Positions 14,445 to 21,255 of a stretch of 64,000 nt of DNA are shown piece after piece. Location: positions 52,633-116,632 of IMG/VR virus record IMGVR_UViG_3300042691_044383. One strand, written 5' to 3'. The notes beneath the pieces were generated by a model. That model did no database searches, was not told where the DNA came from, and saw only the letters and a program-made list of their open reading frames with translations. The position numbers were made by a program, and so were the translations under genes. Source of the DNA: a virus. The number at the start of each line of letters is the position of its first letter. Position 1 is the first letter of the stretch.

Positions 14445-14822
14445 TTACTTGCTTGCGACAACCGTGTCTACGGTTTTCGCGGTAGCCCGTTGACGGTTAG
14501 CTGACGCCAACTTTGCTCGCCGAACTTCCTTGCGGTCGATCGCCACCGACTGAGTCGCGGTGAACCGGAGCCTGATATTCGATCCTCCTTCGACAAGTTC
14601 GATCAAGCACTGCCCGTGCTTCAACGGCTTGTCTTTAGCGAGAAACCGCAGGTAACTCGGCTTACCGCCCGGAGGTACGACACAAATTTGCGCGGTATTT
14701 TGCGACGAAGCTCGCACCTGAAACTCCGTCTCACCCAACAAAAAGCAGCTTTCATCTGGGGGTTTCGACCCCATGCAAACGCGACGGGTAATCGATAACT
14801 TCGATAGCTTTGTATCTGACAT
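14445..14822 (-). CDS. CsrA-like protein
   Basis: 125 residues from ATG 14822. The segment LIELVEGGSNIRLRFTATQS followed by VAIDRKEV aligns by eye with the CsrA core 'V-x-x-I-x-G-x-x-V-R-L-G-I-x-A-P-x-x-V-x-V-x-R-x-E-I'. The N-terminus has LSITRRVCMG, like the CsrA start LVLSRK, separated from the core by a longer insertion. CsrA proteins bind GGA motifs in mRNA leaders and control translation. The conserved Gly and Pro of the core are replaced (RLRFTATQS), so RNA binding is uncertain. A C-terminal Lys/Ala-rich tail follows. Host regulation by RNA binding would be an attractive phage function, but this is inference. Confidence 0.45.
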   Translation of the reverse strand: MSDTKLSKLSITRRVCMGSKPPDESCFLLGETEFQVRASSQNTAQICVVPPGGKPSYLRFLAKDKPLKHGQCLIELVEGGSNIRLRFTATQSVAIDRKEVRRAKLASANRQRATAKTVDTVVASK

Positions 14823-14856
14823 AGGCAAAATCAAAATCCTTTCTCAGGTTCTTTTG

Positions 14857-15135
14857 TTACTCGAAGGTAAGACGTGAAGGTTTCGTCTTGTTGATATCAG
14901 CGGGCGAGTAACCCTGGCGAAACCAGGAAACCAGCTCTTCTGGCGACAGTTGGTCTGTCGTACTTTCTAAACCGACCTTCCACGGATCTTGCGGTTCGGC
15001 CTGGAACGCCTTCAAGGTTTTTCGTCGCACGACGATTACGCTTCTCGCCGCCACGAAGGTGTCACGGGACTTTTCAACTGTGGAGATCATGATTCTGTCT
15101 TTCTTACCAAACGGATGAATAGGAAACCGCAACAT
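14857..15135 (-). CDS. Unknown small protein
   Basis: 92 residues from ATG 15135 (MLRFPIHPFGKKDRIMI). Features are a basic RRKTLKAFQ segment and a C-terminal SPEELVSWFRQGYSPADI. GGGA is upstream of ATG 15135. Its start lies inside the small lipoprotein gene read in another frame. It is not recognised. Confidence 0.55.
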   Translation of the reverse strand: MLRFPIHPFGKKDRIMISTVEKSRDTFVAARSVIVVRRKTLKAFQAEPQDPWKVGLESTTDQLSPEELVSWFRQGYSPADINKTKPSRLTFE

Positions 15136-15265
15136 CGCCGTTCCCTGAAAACTTATCAGCAAGGACATCTACATTACGTGCGTAGACGTCCACCCTTAAT
15201 GTTTGTTGTCTGGGGGCGGCGCAACCGCCCGCCAGAAACGTAAAAATCAAAATCAATCGGAGCAT
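15104..15265 (-). CDS. Small lipoprotein
   Basis: A 53-residue reading frame: MLRLILIFTFLAGGCAAPRQ is a lipoprotein signal with lipobox LAGGC, followed by about 35 residues. A strong Shine-Dalgarno (GGAGGAAGT) stands directly before ATG 15265. It overlaps the next gene by 32 nt. Short lipoproteins embedded in another gene recall outer spanins (Rz1 type), but there is no inner spanin beside it and it is not Pro-rich, so its role is open. Confidence 0.55.
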   Translation of the reverse strand: MLRLILIFTFLAGGCAAPRQQTLRVDVYARNVDVLADKFSGNGDVAVSYSSVW

Positions 15266-15287
15266 ACTTCCTCCCTGAAGTCTTGCG

Positions 15288-15539
15288 TTAGGAACACGCT
15301 TCCGTCAGCGGTTGCTCGTTTTCCGCGGGTTTAAACGGGGTAAACACGTCGAAAAAGGCGGAGTAAAACTGCACTGACTGCACTCCTCGTTTCTTCAACT
15401 CCCAAACGATTTCCTCTTCCGAGGCTCCGTTTTTTTTCTGCGGATTGTAGCTCACCATGTAGCTTCCGAGACGTCGCGACTCTCTCGCAATTTTATCGAA
15501 CCACTCCTTGCGGTTCTTCTTCTTCATTAAACCTATCAT
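15288..15539 (-). CDS. Unknown small basic protein
   Basis: 83 residues from ATG 15539, chosen because GGAG lies 5-6 nt upstream. The N-terminus is basic (MKKKNRKEWFDKIARESRR) and is followed by SYNPQKKNGASEEEIVWELK and a short hydrophobic part. Function unknown. It is the gene after the tRNA. Confidence 0.6.
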   Translation of the reverse strand: MIGLMKKKNRKEWFDKIARESRRLGSYMVSYNPQKKNGASEEEIVWELKKRGVQSVQFYSAFFDVFTPFKPAENEQPLTEACS

Positions 15540-15602
15540 ATCAACTCCTGTGAAAGGGTCTAACAAACAAGGTAACAGCTGCTACGTAGCAGTTGTCAGC
15601 AG

Positions 15603-15676
15603 TGTGACCGCCCGGACTTGAACCGGGAACCGAGAGATTATGAGTCTCCTGCTCTAACCTATTGAGCTACGGTCAC
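15603..15676 (-). tRNA. tRNA-Met (anticodon CAT)
   Basis: A complete cloverleaf. The acceptor stem GTGACCG/CGGTCAC is perfect. The D-arm is GCTC...GAGC with the GG pair in AATAGGTTA. The anticodon arm GGAGA-CTCATAA-TCTCT has anticodon CAT. The T-arm is CCCGG-TTCAAGT-CCGGG. CCA is not encoded. CAT could be elongator Met or, after lysidine modification, Ile. It lacks the initiator-type unpaired 5' end (the first pair G-C is formed), so initiator Met is unlikely. Confidence 0.95.
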
Positions 15677-15685
15677 CACACTAAA

Positions 15686-15931
15686 TCAAAAGGCTCGCTT
15701 TCGATTCTTATCTTTTTTCCAAGCAACCTGGAGGCTGTCAACAGCACGTTGTGCCGCTGCGCATTGCTTGTCGATTTTTTCCAGCTCGGCAATGAGCCGA
15801 GTTGAAATATCCCCGAAGTAAATTCGGATCAAACCTTTAAGCATTTCTCGGTCGCCGTGCGGCCAGGAAAGACCTGCGCGTTTTAAACTGTTCATTACTG
15901 CGTCGAGTGCGATCGCGTCAATTTCTGCCAT
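15686..15931 (-). CDS. Unknown small protein
   Basis: 81 residues starting MAEIDAIALDAVMNSLKRAGL, ending in a basic tail (WKKDKNRKRAF). The middle forms a probable amphipathic helix pair. AAAGG lies 6 nt before ATG. It is directly upstream of the tRNA gene in the same direction and downstream of the 15935-16447 gene by 3 nt, so it is likely in that operon. Not recognised. Confidence 0.65.
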   Translation of the reverse strand: MAEIDAIALDAVMNSLKRAGLSWPHGDREMLKGLIRIYFGDISTRLIAELEKIDKQCAAAQRAVDSLQVAWKKDKNRKRAF

Positions 15932-15934
15932 TTC

Positions 15935-16447
15935 TTACCTTTCGACATATTGAAAAGTCGGGACTAAATCCGATTCATCGAAGTGATGAACGACAACCAT
16001 GCGGTGCTGTTCCTTCGGAAGTGAAACCTTCAGCGAAAGACCGGCTTGAATTTTCCTTTTTGGCGTTTCATTCACGATTTCTTGTTTCAACTTGAAGGAC
16101 TGCTGGCAGAATACTAAGTACTCTTCCAAACTTGGTAGCAATCCTCCGTACTTTGCTGTGAGCGATTTTCGATTACCGGCGACCCTTTGCACCGTTAGGT
16201 GCGTCCAGTCGTCGGGTGGAAGCTCGTCCACAAAGATCACAAACCCGTGCGGTTTAGCCGCCCGGTTCCACACCGTAGGCTCGAAAAGCCAGGATCCGTA
16301 GAACAGCAAACGGGCGGTAAAATTACCTTTGTCGGTTTGCGTGAACGGGACGTTAGCCAATTTAACTTCGTGGTTCTTGTTGACGGAAAAATCCCGCCAA
16401 AGGCACGTGCCAGGCTTCAACCCGGCCATCAAATCTTCCGTTCTCAC
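15935..16447 (-). CDS. Unknown protein
   Basis: 170 residues from GTG 16447, inside a GTGA overlap with the stop of the pentapeptide gene upstream. It has a beta-rich look (GNFTARLLFYGSWLF, HGFVIFVDELPPDDW) and ends FDESDLVPTFQYVER. Function not recognised; no membrane segment or metal motif is seen. Coupling to the two pentapeptide genes suggests a shared process. Confidence 0.65.
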   Translation of the reverse strand: MRTEDLMAGLKPGTCLWRDFSVNKNHEVKLANVPFTQTDKGNFTARLLFYGSWLFEPTVWNRAAKPHGFVIFVDELPPDDWTHLTVQRVAGNRKSLTAKYGGLLPSLEEYLVFCQQSFKLKQEIVNETPKRKIQAGLSLKVSLPKEQHRMVVVHHFDESDLVPTFQYVER

Positions 16448-17103
16448 GTGTCACCGCCTTTCGCTTTTGCCATCACACCCCGTATCACGCCTTTAATCAT
16501 TTCGCCGTGCGACTTCCACCAAGCAGACGCATCTTCGTGCATCTGCTTGATCTCTTCGCTTTCAGGCGTCCACGCTAACCAGTCCTCGTTAATGCGCTGC
16601 TGGCAGCCGATAGCTGTTCGGTCCGCGTAAACGCAGACCGACCAACCTCCAAAATCCATCCTACAAATTGCGGCGTTGATGCAAGCGCCGATCACGACGG
16701 TGCGGCTCAGGTTTGCACCTTTCAGGTTTGCACGGTACAGATTGGCGCCTTCCAGGTTTGCACGGTACAGATTGGCGCCTTCCAGGTTGGCATGCCGCAG
16801 GTCGGCACCTCGAAGGTTGGCCTCGCTTAGGTTGGCATGCCGCAAGTCGGCACCTTCCAGGTTAGCCTCGAACAGTTTAGCGTCTAACAGGTTGGCACCT
16901 CGCAGGTTGGCCTCGCCAAGGTTGGCATAGACCAGGTTGGCCCGTACAAGCTCAGCCAGGCGAAAGTCGCAATGTCGCATATAAACACCGCAAAGGTTGG
17001 CACTAACCAGGTTGGCACTGTAAAAGTTGGCTTTCTTTCCGCCCTCGCCACGCAACCACTTCGCGTGCTCAGTTAAAATCGTTGCTAGTTCTTCAGGTTT
17101 CAT
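16444..17103 (-). CDS. Pentapeptide-repeat protein A
   Basis: 219 residues. N-terminal MKPEELATILTEHAKWLRGEGG is followed by about 23 pentapeptide repeats of the A(N/D)LxX type (residues 24-140), which form a right-handed quadrilateral beta-helix that can mimic DNA. A conserved C-terminal domain (about 145-219) has WSVCVYADRTAIGC, LAWTPESEEIKQMH and a Trp-rich end. Pentapeptide proteins such as Qnr and MfpA inhibit DNA gyrase; that role is possible but not shown. It is a paralogue of the upstream gene with the same N- and C-terminal domains. The start lies in an ATGA overlap. Confidence 0.85.
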   Translation of the reverse strand: MKPEELATILTEHAKWLRGEGGKKANFYSANLVSANLCGVYMRHCDFRLAELVRANLVYANLGEANLRGANLLDAKLFEANLEGADLRHANLSEANLRGADLRHANLEGANLYRANLEGANLYRANLKGANLSRTVVIGACINAAICRMDFGGWSVCVYADRTAIGCQQRINEDWLAWTPESEEIKQMHEDASAWWKSHGEMIKGVIRGVMAKAKGGDT

Positions 17104-17894
17104 GTGTTATTGCCTTTCGAATTTTTTATCACGTGGCGGATTGCTGCTTTGATAAACTCGCCGTGCGTTGCCCACCAAGAAGCCGCATCGGAGTGCATCT
17201 TCTTGATCTCTTCGCTTTCCGATGTCCAAGCCAACCAGTTTTCATTAGGTTGTGTTTTGCAACCGATGGATGTTCGGTCCGCGTAAACGCAGATCGACCA
17301 ACGATCGATATCCATGCGACAAACCAGGGTGTCGATTCTTGCCCCAGTAAGATTAGCATCGTCAAGGTCAGCGCCGTTAAGGTTGGCCCCGCGAAGGTCG
17401 GCCCCTTCAAGATTGGCCCGGCGAAGGTTGGCCCCGCGAAGGTTGACCCCGCGAAGGTCGGCCCCGTCAAGGTTGGCTCCGATAAGGTTGGCCTTGTAAA
17501 GGTTGGCCCCGCGAAGGTTGGCCCCGGCAAGGTTGGCTCCGATAAGGTTGGCCTTGTAAAGGTTGGCCCCTTCCAGGTCGGCCCCGATAAGGCTGGCTCC
17601 TAAAAGGAAGGCCCTGCGAAGGTTGGCCCCGCGAAGGTTGGCCCCGGCAAGGTTGGCATCGCGAAGGTCGGCCCCGGCAAGTTTGACCATGGCAAGTTCG
17701 GCCCCACCAAGGTTGGCCCCGCGAAGGTTGGCATCGCGAAGGTCGGCCCCGGCAAGTTTGACCATGGCAAGTTCGGCCCCACCAAGGTTGGCCCCGCGAA
17801 GTTCGGCCCTGTGCAGGTTGGCCCTTTTGCCACCTTCATCCTTTAACCACTTCGCGTGCTCAGTTAAAATCGTTGCTAGTTCTTCAGGTTTCAT
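17100..17894 (-). CDS. Pentapeptide-repeat protein B
   Basis: 264 residues with nearly the same N-terminal 22 residues and C-terminal domain (ADRTSIGCKTQPNENWLAWT) as protein A, and about 32 pentapeptides between. Residues encoded by 17651-17800 contain a 25-residue unit duplicated in tandem. The helix is therefore longer than in A by about nine repeats. Like A it may be a DNA-mimic inhibitor or a host-interaction protein; this is inference. The 3' end overlaps the start of A by 4 nt. Confidence 0.85.
   Translation of the reverse strand: MKPEELATILTEHAKWLKDEGGKRANLHRAELRGANLGGAELAMVKLAGADLRDANLRGANLGGAELAMVKLAGADLRDANLAGANLRGANLRRAFLLGASLIGADLEGANLYKANLIGANLAGANLRGANLYKANLIGANLDGADLRGVNLRGANLRRANLEGADLRGANLNGADLDDANLTGARIDTLVCRMDIDRWSICVYADRTSIGCKTQPNENWLAWTSESEEIKKMHSDAASWWATHGEFIKAAIRHVIKNSKGNNT
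17651..17800. repeat. 75-bp tandem duplication in pentapeptide gene B
   Basis: Two identical or nearly identical 75-bp units (17651-17725 and 17726-17800), each five pentapeptides. Their near identity suggests a recent duplication of the helix length. Confidence 0.8.
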
Positions 17895-17906
17895 GTGTCC
17901 CCAGCC

Positions 17907-18275
17907 TTATTTATTTGCGTCCATGAAGACAATGGTAAACAGCACATTCCACGTTGTTCGAGCTGTAAAAGCTCGAACAACCTCCGTCTCTTCTTCGGTC
18001 AGATCCGCCATCCTCTTGTTAAGGATGACAAGCTCGTCGTCCGTCAACTCGCGAATTTTTTTCGCGAGAACCTTGTCCATTGAACGTCTGAAAACCGGGC
18101 CCGGTTCTCCGCGTTGGATGACGAACGCCATCCAAAAGGAATTCTGAAACTCCCGTGTAACTTGTGCTTCCACCTTCTCCCGATTTTTGGCGGGAAGCTT
18201 GCCTTCCTCCCCTTGCATGACCGAAAGGGAAAACAACATCGAAAAAGTGAAAACGATCAAAGCAATTGTGCGCAT
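17907..18275 (-). CDS. Small membrane-anchored or secreted protein
   Basis: 122 residues from ATG 18275. An N-terminal hydrophobic segment (IALIVFTFSMLFSLSVM) looks like a signal peptide or anchor; the rest is charged and helical (ELTDDELVILNKRMADLTEEE). A central VFRRSMDKVLAKKIREL stretch is basic. No strong Shine-Dalgarno is seen. The start is 30 nt after a strong terminator. Function unknown. Confidence 0.6.
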   Translation of the reverse strand: MRTIALIVFTFSMLFSLSVMQGEEGKLPAKNREKVEAQVTREFQNSFWMAFVIQRGEPGPVFRRSMDKVLAKKIRELTDDELVILNKRMADLTEEETEVVRAFTARTTWNVLFTIVFMDANK

Positions 18276-18305
18276 TTTTAAATCCAATTTTGGTTGTCAA
18301 CAGTT

Positions 18306-18344
18306 AAAAAAAAAGCGTAAGCGATCTTGTTAGATCGTTTACGC
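18306..18344 (-). terminator. Strong intrinsic terminator
   Basis: A 12-bp stem GCGTAAACGATC/GATCGCTTACGC (one G-U pair) with a 6-nt loop, followed on the minus strand by nine T. It lies between the gene at 18497 and that at 17907. Confidence 0.93.
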
Positions 18345-18347
18345 AAA

Positions 18348-18392
18348 AGGAGGAGTACCATCAAAGTTTATTGCTTTGACGGTACTCCTCCT
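18348..18392. repeat. 19-bp hairpin enclosing AGGAGGAG
   Basis: AGGAGGAGTACCATCAAAG pairs with CTTTGACGGTACTCCTCCT (18 of 19 positions) around a 7-nt loop. The stem contains ideal Shine-Dalgarno sequence on either strand but no start codon follows, so it is more likely an RNA-stability element or protein target than a ribosome site. Confidence 0.75.
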
Positions 18393-18406
18393 GGAGTTGC
18401 AAATAA

Positions 18407-18459
18407 AAATCAAATCAGAAGGTGTTCGCGTAAGCAACTCGCGAATTTTGATTTGATTT
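18407..18459. repeat. Two-tier hairpin after the 18497 gene
   Basis: An outer 11-bp stem AAATCAAATCA/TGATTTGATTT and an inner 6-bp stem TTCGCG/CGCGAA with a 10-nt loop. On the minus strand it comes before the two hairpins at 18348 and 18306, giving three hairpins in a row after the 18497 gene. Confidence 0.7.
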
Positions 18460-18496
18460 CTTTTGAGCCTTTTAACGTCCTGCCCAGGACTCGAGC

Positions 18497-18973
18497 CTAG
18501 TCGCGTACGGTGTAGTTGTAATGAATTTTCCCGTCATCGTTGAGACGGACAATTCGCATCGCCCCGTACCATTTGCGAGCCAGGACATCCCGGACACAAG
18601 CCGCCATCGGCGCCCAGTAGCCGTGATCGCCCATTTTTGAAAGCAACTTGGAAAGGCTTTCTTCCGTCTGCCTCGAGAACACATGCAGTACCGCTTGGCG
18701 GTACTCTTCCGAAGCGAGCAGCTCGTCACGCAGCTCCTTTGGCACGCTAGCGTGCCATGCCTCCATTACACGATGTAACGGAGATTGCGAGTCCCTTGGC
18801 TCATCCAAACCGCGCATTACTAGCACGTCGAAATGGTTATGAGCAAACCAATCGGAGTAGTCGGACGGCAACGGCCATGCGGATCTTGCAAACGCCACAG
18901 CTTGCTCAAACTTGGTTTTCCGCTTGACGGGAGTCGCTGCCGGGGTTTGCTTTTTGAACAAAAAAGAAAACAT
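18497..18973 (-). CDS. Unknown protein
   Basis: 158 residues from ATG 18973 (MFSFLFKKQTPAATPVKRK), with AAGGA about 10 nt upstream. It has FEQAVAFARSAWPLPSDYSDW, a helical middle rich in Leu and Glu and the C-terminal YGAMRIVRLNDDGKIHYNYTVRD. Not recognised. It is flanked by a gene-free structured region upstream and three hairpins downstream. Confidence 0.6.
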   Translation of the reverse strand: MFSFLFKKQTPAATPVKRKTKFEQAVAFARSAWPLPSDYSDWFAHNHFDVLVMRGLDEPRDSQSPLHRVMEAWHASVPKELRDELLASEEYRQAVLHVFSRQTEESLSKLLSKMGDHGYWAPMAACVRDVLARKWYGAMRIVRLNDDGKIHYNYTVRD

Positions 18974-19887
18974 AATTTTATCCTTGTGAATGCAAAAGTA
19001 AAAAGCCCCACCGCCGCATCCACTGAATGCGGTAGAGCTTGCGTGGTAAAACACGCGGAATGAATCATCGGTTGGTTATCTAGCACCGCCACGTAGAGGC
19101 TGATTCATGGTGCCGTATACCGCTTACTCAGTAAAGACTCTCACCAGTCTTTATGCTTGCGGTAATCGAATCCTGTAACTAGGACCCCTAAAAGAGTGAG
19201 CTCTGCATTTTTACCTGTATGCCCAGGCTAGCTTAGGTTGTTAGCCTAAGGGTACGAGCTGTTGCCGCTTGCTAAGCGATCCAGAACTTCCCCGGATTAT
19301 TAATGGCTCCTTCGCGGTAGCTTTGCGTATCGTTTTACGTTGGACAAAACGCCAGACTCGCACTGGGTGCTTTAATCGTTTTTGATCAAAACATCTGCTA
19401 GCCTTTTTTTAGTGGAGCTAGTAACCACGTTACCTATGTTTTAACGAGAAGGTATGTTCTCGGAACGTTCACTGCTTTTTGGCTTCGCCTTGCGTAAAAA
19501 GATACAACAAGACGCCAACGAAGAAGCCCACAGAAATTTAGGACTTTTCATCAGAACAGTTTTTCACTAACTGGGGGATGTCTTTTCAGACTTTTAGTTC
19601 AACCCCGAAACCGTGCCACGTGTACTTTTACACGCCACACAGTAATGCTTCACAAGACCCATATAGAGAAGATCTCGGTGAGGACGACACAAGTGCTAGC
19701 CGCCCGCAAATATCGCAAAGACAAAAGACGCTGTTACCCTCGGCTTGATTTTTACATCAAGTGAGTGCGGTCTTTGCGATACTCGACTTCAGCCAGTGAA
19801 AGTACGTTTGCCTTTGTACTTCGACCGACCTGCAAACGATAAGTCGTCTGCATATTATTCTGACACGTTTTTACCCTAAATTAAGGT
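18974..19887 (-). ncRNA. Second gene-free structured RNA region
   Basis: No supported gene in about 910 bp. Helices seen: TAAAGACT/AGTCTTTA (19132-19153); CTTAGG/CCTAAG with 7-nt loop CTAACAA on the minus strand (19232-19250); AGC/GCT with loop GGCAACA (19257-19269); CGTTTT/AAAACG (19331-19351); CGAGAA/TTCTCG (19445-19462); GTCT-GAAA-AGAC on the minus strand (19580-19591), inside GGGG/CCCC; CGTGTA/TACACG (19619-19634); and an 11-bp stem ATCGCAAAGAC/GTCTTTGCGAT (19712-19780) that encloses CTTGAT/ATCAAG. The GAAA tetraloop and loop GGCAACA appear on the minus strand. It is a candidate long structured RNA, not assigned to a known class. Confidence 0.5.
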
Positions 19888-20184
19888 CTAAAAAGTGTAC
19901 TCTACGACCTTACCGTTTTGAGCAACACGAAGGCGAAGCTTCTCCGCGCTAAGCATCTCTTTCAGCCGTTTCTTCTTCTCAACACCCATGTTGACAATAG
20001 ACTGCTTTATGGTTTGCATCGCCTGCACGCGTTTGGACGCCGCCCGATTGCAGGGCTTGCAGCTTTTCTTTGCTGTGGGCACGGCACCGCTCGCAAGGAA
20101 CGGAAATTCCCGTACAAAATTCGGGTTTGTCGCAAGTGTAAGGAGAACTGTGTCCTCGAGTACCAGCAGTTTGTGTGTTGCCAT
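19888..20184 (-). CDS. Small protein with CxxC
   Basis: 98 residues from ATG 20184, one base after the upstream stop (TAA, C, ATG). It has MATHKLLVLEDTVLLTLATNP, a KKSCKPCNRAASKR motif near residue 40 and a Lys/Glu-rich helix (VEKKKRLKEMLSAEKLRLRV). The CxxC and small size are compatible with a zinc-binding assembly factor. Not recognised. It ends the fibre and glycosyltransferase operon. Confidence 0.6.
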   Translation of the reverse strand: MATHKLLVLEDTVLLTLATNPNFVREFPFLASGAVPTAKKSCKPCNRAASKRVQAMQTIKQSIVNMGVEKKKRLKEMLSAEKLRLRVAQNGKVVEYTF

Positions 20185-20185
20185 G

Positions 20186-20623
20186 TTAGATAGAACTTGA
20201 TGTGGAGGTTTCAGGTGCATCGGGTATCCAGACGACTTGCGTTGGCTGCAGTGTGTCCAATCGGTTCATCGCCGCGACCAACACCCCGACTTCGTGCTGT
20301 ATCTCATCCCAAATGGCCGTCGCTTGAGCCGTCGAGGCGACGTCGAGCTCCACGTAGCTCAAGCGATAGTAGGGCCAGCTTTGATCCGGATCCGGTGCAC
20401 CTGCAGGTATGTCTGCAAGTTGCGGTGGTCCTGCAACCGCTTCAAATATATCCGTGCTAAGATCCGTGTGCGGGCTAGGCGGGTTTCGACGATAAATGAA
20501 CACGTTACCGTCTATGTCGTTTCCCTCGAAGTCCGTCACGTCGACACGCAAGCGGTAAGCACCGTAGTTAGGGAATACGACAGTTCCGGTTTCTGACTTT
20601 GTAAGCTGGATCCGTCTAGCCAT
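20186..20623 (-). CDS. Putative virion protein
   Basis: 145 residues from ATG 20623. It is beta-rich at the start (TGTVVFPNYGAYRLRVDVTDF) and ends with the helix TAQATAIWDEIQHEVGVLVAAMNRLD. I associate this layout with small tail or fibre-attachment proteins, but the family is not named. It lies between the glycosyltransferases and a small CxxC protein. Confidence 0.5.
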   Translation of the reverse strand: MARRIQLTKSETGTVVFPNYGAYRLRVDVTDFEGNDIDGNVFIYRRNPPSPHTDLSTDIFEAVAGPPQLADIPAGAPDPDQSWPYYRLSYVELDVASTAQATAIWDEIQHEVGVLVAAMNRLDTLQPTQVVWIPDAPETSTSSSI

Positions 20624-20638
20624 CAATTTCGCCTCAAA

Positions 20639-21253
20639 TTATGTGCCAAGCAACGATTTCATTATCTCTAATTTTGGTTTTTTTGCAAGATTGCAGGCGT
20701 CCGTCTTGCAGTGTATAAGTTGCCCCGGCACCGGGTATTCCGTTACGGTGTATTTTTCGTCGAACTGGATAAGCCCGGTGGCCAGCATAACCATGTCAGA
20801 AGTGTGGGGTTTGCCGAAAATTTCAATAAAATGCCAAGGTCGTTTCGCCAGGTCGCAAAATTCCCGACAAACCCGCAGATAATTTTCGGCAGAGCCGGAC
20901 ACAGTACAAGGTACGTGGCCGCAGTGAACCGCGATCGCTGAAGGTTCGAAGACATCTGGCTGCATCAAAGAGATATTCACGACGTCGTAATCTATCATGA
21001 TGCCGCCGCCGATCTCGGCCATGGCCAACCAACGCATGTAACAGTGATAGTTGTATTTGCCGGGATTTACGGTCGGAAGCTTGGTTATGGCTTCAACGTA
21101 TTGGGCGTAAAAAGCGGATCTGCTTGCAACAGATTCTCCGATCACTTCCAACTTCCAACCGTTTCTTTCCCAGGATTGGCGGCAGACATCAATCTGTTCA
21201 AGTTGACGTTCAAGCTGACTAACGGGTTCATAATACGTAAAAACTTTTTTCAT
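20639..21253 (-). CDS. Glycosyltransferase, DxD type
   Basis: 204 residues. The stretch AEIGGGIMIDYDVVN has the GGxxxDxD motif of glycosyltransferases that use a metal-bound nucleotide sugar (as in GT32 and related GT-A families). Nearby are YMRWLAM and HCGHVPCTVSGS. It probably modifies a virion protein or host surface polymer; the sugar is unknown. It ends 2 nt before the fused glycosyltransferase's stop region and is probably coexpressed with it. AGGCG lies upstream of ATG. Confidence 0.7.
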   Translation of the reverse strand: MKKVFTYYEPVSQLERQLEQIDVCRQSWERNGWKLEVIGESVASRSAFYAQYVEAITKLPTVNPGKYNYHCYMRWLAMAEIGGGIMIDYDVVNISLMQPDVFEPSAIAVHCGHVPCTVSGSAENYLRVCREFCDLAKRPWHFIEIFGKPHTSDMVMLATGLIQFDEKYTVTEYPVPGQLIHCKTDACNLAKKPKLEIMKSLLGT

Positions 21254-21255
21254 GT

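Noticed and set aside
16670-17820. CRISPR array
   Set aside because: The short direct repeats are pentapeptide codons in frame, without spacers.
18348-18392. Ribosome binding site
   Set aside because: AGGAGG in this hairpin has no start codon within 20 nt on either strand.
19232-19250. Loop CTAACAA as anticodon loop of a tRNA-Val
   Set aside because: The loop looks right, but no acceptor stem, D-stem or T-arm with the right spacing surrounds it.
13182-19887. Group I or group II intron, RNase P RNA or tmRNA
   Set aside because: No conserved core motifs of these RNAs were found in either gene-free region by eye.
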